Assembly: GCA_020002185.1 (NCBI GenBank)
Contig: CM034536.1
Span: 12,090,333-12,154,332, forward strand
Length of the DNA stretch: 64,000 bases
DNA from: Paraescarpia echinospica
Lineage: Eukaryota; Annelida; Polychaeta; Sabellida; Siboglinidae
Reading direction: 5' to 3'
Part shown: one piece after another, positions 63,819 to 64,000 of the stretch
Layout of the letters: every line of letters starts with the position of its first letter
Numbering within the stretch: the stretch's first letter is position 1
Notes under the pieces: model-generated
What the model was told of the DNA's origin: nothing
Databases searched by the model: none
What the model saw: only the letters and a program-made list of their open reading frames with translations
Position numbers and translations under genes: made by a program

Positions 63819-64000
63819 CTACTTCCTGACGTAGACGTACTGGAGGCGGTCGTCTGGAAAAATGCACGTGCGCAGTCGCATGTCGTCCTCCGTTTCCTGT
63901 TTCAGGTCTACGAGGAGGTAGCCGTACGCTTCCGACGTGGCGTCTTTGAAGGCCTCGATCATGTAGTTGACCTTGCCCGGATACATCTGTTTCGCTAGGT
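63819..64000 (-). CDS. packaging ATPase, element 2, C-terminal part (runs off the window)
   Basis: Minus frame from the window edge to TAG at 63819: AKQMYPGKVNYMIEAF, YGYLLVDLKQETEDDMRLRT and a short tail. It aligns with residues about 147-205 of the element 1 ATPase. The nucleotide-binding half lies outside the window. Confidence 0.85.
   Translation of the reverse strand, partial: LAKQMYPGKVNYMIEAFKDATSEAYGYLLVDLKQETEDDMRLRTCIFPDDRLQYVYVRK

Larger units (their letters stand above)
59208..64000 (-). mobile_element. Polinton (adintovirus-like) element 2, decayed, continues past the right edge
   Basis: Minus-strand gene order identical to element 1: ATPase (partial), small hydrophobic-tail protein, unknown, integrase, membrane protein, penton, pX-like, capsid. 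GC content is clearly higher than that of the flanks. Breaks: truncated capsid gene, frameshift in pX-like, nonsense codon in the integrase. Confidence 0.92.

Overview
The window is eukaryotic, almost certainly a metazoan and probably a marine invertebrate; the exact taxon cannot be told from the sequence. The evidence is spliced genes with GT-AG introns, animal-type retroelements (CsRn1-like Ty3/gypsy, CR1/L2-type LINE, Penelope-like element, Tigger/pogo transposase), and a stand-alone P2X7-type ballast domain. Most of the 64 kb is transposable elements or satellite-like repeats. Two 1000-base N blocks (5173-6172 and 43583-44582) are assembly gaps.

Layout. 1-2210: decayed, intron-containing Tigger/pogo transposase (minus). 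2270-5172: CsRn1-like gypsy (plus), cut by the first gap. 6173-16589: Polinton/adintovirus-like element 1 (plus) with eleven uninterrupted genes: protein-primed PolB, a small membrane protein, packaging ATPase, two structural-looking unknowns, a chromodomain integrase, a second membrane protein, penton-like capsid protein, a pX-like basic protein, major capsid protein and an adenain-type protease. 17252-20625: mag/K02A2.6-like gypsy (minus). 20626-27990: AT-rich, mostly non-coding, with a Mutator-like relic. 28010-29530: LINE fragment with a (CTA)n tail. 29889-34852: Penelope-like pieces, a 46-bp minisatellite grown from the Penelope RT reading frame, and a decayed gene of unknown function. 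34855-36325: gypsy scraps. 36998-41193: nearly complete CR1/L2-like LINE. 41800-43140: microsatellite and two tandem arrays. 44583-49889: second copy of the minisatellite plus unknown-gene module. 51766-52410: 66-bp minisatellite. 52648-54767: two convergent host-like gene ends, one a P2X7 intracellular-domain exon and one a four-exon model on the minus strand. 55370-56960: short repeats. 57207-59217: a spliced proline-rich gene and an RPA-like gene with a TATA box. 59208-64000: Polinton-like element 2 (minus), with a truncated capsid gene, a nonsense codon in the integrase and a frameshift in the pX-like gene; it runs off the right edge.

How the genes work together. In both Polinton-like elements the replication enzyme or ATPase comes first, then two conserved unknown proteins, the integrase, a two-helix membrane protein and the capsid set in the same order. 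This is the pattern of a virus that replicates its DNA with its own polymerase, packages it with the ATPase, matures the capsid with the protease and inserts into host DNA with the integrase. Element 1 has no broken reading frame in view and may be young; element 2 is decayed. The two are divergent families, not copies of one insertion. The most unusual observations are the minisatellite seeded inside a retroelement ORF and present at two loci, the small sequon-rich membrane protein that sits at different places in the two Polintons, and the RPA-like/spliced gene pair that replaces the rest of the capsid gene in element 2.
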